In this document: positions 63,521-64,000 of the stretch, one piece after another | How positions within the stretch are numbered: position 1 is the stretch's first letter | Layout: each line of letters begins with the position of its first letter | Origin: JBBATK01 sp044228285 | GTDB lineage: Bacteria; Bacteroidota; Ignavibacteria; Kapaibacteriales; NICIL-2 | Length of the DNA stretch: 64,000 nucleotides | Assembly (NCBI GenBank): GCA_044228285.1 | Contig: JBGAVD010000003.1 | Location: forward strand, 682,001-746,000 | Direction: 5' to 3' | The notes under the pieces: generated by a model | Told to the model about the DNA's origin: nothing | Databases searched by the model: none | The model's input: only the letters and a program-made list of their open reading frames with translations | Made by a program: the position numbers and the translations under genes

Positions 63521-63889
63521 ATGAAGTCACGACACATTCTCCAGCCAGCAATTGTCCGCGCTCAGGGCAACAAACCAAAGAGCATCGAAGAGTTCGTTGG
63601 ACGCGTCAACAGCGGAACCGATCAGCTAAGCATAGCGCGTATGCGCAGTCCACAAGGATGGGAAGAACCCGGTCAAAAGCCCGAATTCGACGAATATTCG
63701 TTGGTATTGAGAGGAGTTTTGCGGGTACAGACCGCAGATGAGTTCTATCAAGTGACGGAAGGTCAGCTTTTTCACGCGGCAGCGGGAGAGTGGGTACAAT
63801 ACAGCACGCCCTATGAAGGTGGGGCTGAGTATATCGCTGTTTGTTGTGCCGCATTTTCGCCGGAACTGGTCAACAGAGATCGTGCGTGA
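63521..63889 (+). CDS. Cupin domain protein
   Basis: A 122-residue single cupin domain. PEFDEYSLVLRGVLRVQTADEFYQVTEGQLFHAAAGEWVQYSTP holds both conserved cupin motifs (the E..LVL.G.L.V loop and the G......P-type loop), though the first lacks the usual HxH pair. No substrate can be assigned. AAGGA is four bases before the ATG at 63521, so this start is preferred over the frame start at 63497. Confidence 0.82.
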   Translation: MKSRHILQPAIVRAQGNKPKSIEEFVGRVNSGTDQLSIARMRSPQGWEEPGQKPEFDEYSLVLRGVLRVQTADEFYQVTEGQLFHAAAGEWVQYSTPYEGGAEYIAVCCAAFSPELVNRDRA

Positions 63890-63943
63890 TTGTGCATATT
63901 GCAGGGAGTTTTAGGCAATCACAGTTCACACAGGACAGAATAC

Positions 63944-64000
63944 ATGACGGATATTTTTCAGAAGTGTCGCGAGTTTACCCGCGCAGATGAAGTCAAAGCA
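63944..64000 (+). CDS. PLP-dependent acyltransferase/aminotransferase, 5' fragment
   Basis: The first 19 codons of a gene cut off by the window end (MTDIFQKCREFTRADEVKA). The pattern FxKCRxFTRADEVKA matches the N-terminus of serine palmitoyltransferase / glycine C-acetyltransferase-like (KBL/SPT) enzymes of Bacteroidota, which continue with AAG.YPYF. AGGA lies nine bases before the ATG. Only 57 bases are visible, so the call is provisional. Confidence 0.6.
   Translation, partial: MTDIFQKCREFTRADEVKA

Overview
The window is about 49% GC by eye and comes from a Bacteroidota/Chlorobiota-type bacterium. The best guess is a Kapaibacteria-like, Chlorobi-affiliated heterotroph. This rests on six secreted proteins with C-terminal type IX secretion (T9SS type A) sorting domains, a choice-of-anchor-D giant protein, a Chlorobi-like ribosomal protein L33, CarboxypepD-reg TonB receptors, HYC_CC_PP and YHYH family proteins, and TAnnTTTG-type promoter elements. 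No rRNA, tRNA, CRISPR array, prophage or complete insertion sequence was seen.

Layout. 0-14 kb, nearly all on the minus strand: an orphan SMI1/KNR4 protein, a DUF6438 protein, a dihydrofolate-reductase-like protein overlapping rpoN (sigma-54), DUF3109, a two-gene phosphorelay (PAS histidine kinase plus receiver-kinase hybrid), an AT-rich M48 metalloprotease, a short LMW-PTP-like phosphatase, DUF4395, and an ArsR-SRPBCC pair. 14-17 kb: a GIY-YIG nuclease gene bounded on both sides by arrays of a palindromic REP-like repeat. 17-21.5 kb: pstC-pstA-pstB-phoU without pstS. 21.7-33 kb: a T9SS-sorted cytochrome c, a block of 19-bp and ~170-bp repeats, then a 2424-residue vWA-WD40-HYDIN-like T9SS protein translationally coupled to an OmpA protein. 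33-41.5 kb: rarA, a DinB-like protein, a GH27 enzyme with four NPCBM-like modules, and a WYL-DinB-VOC cluster. 41.5-46.2 kb: an HzsA-related haem protein with a T9SS tail between a palindrome array and a 105-bp tandem repeat. 46-50.7 kb: M42 peptidase, GNAT, yebC, pheS, rpmG.

51-63.5 kb is the most interesting part. A minus-strand cluster (T9SS thioredoxin-like protein, CCAGG-type outer-membrane barrel, HYC_CC_PP protein, TonB-dependent receptor with a CC motif) faces a plus-strand cluster: an ECF sigma factor, a single-TM anti-sigma-like protein, a single-TM periplasmic metal-sensor-like protein, a YHYH-T9SS protein, MbnP, and a dihaem MbnH/MauG-like peroxidase. The sigma, anti-sigma and sensor order resembles the CnrH-CnrY-CnrX metal-sensing logic, and MbnP/MbnH are copper-protein partners. 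I propose a metal (most likely copper) sensing and acquisition island that lacks methanobactin biosynthesis genes.

Four further repeat families occupy the intergenic spaces. The REP-like family recurs at 14.4, 15.1, 35.4 and 59.0 kb and in two places supplies or overlaps the stop codon of the neighbouring gene. The window ends in a cupin gene and the first 19 codons of a PLP-dependent acyltransferase/aminotransferase-type enzyme.
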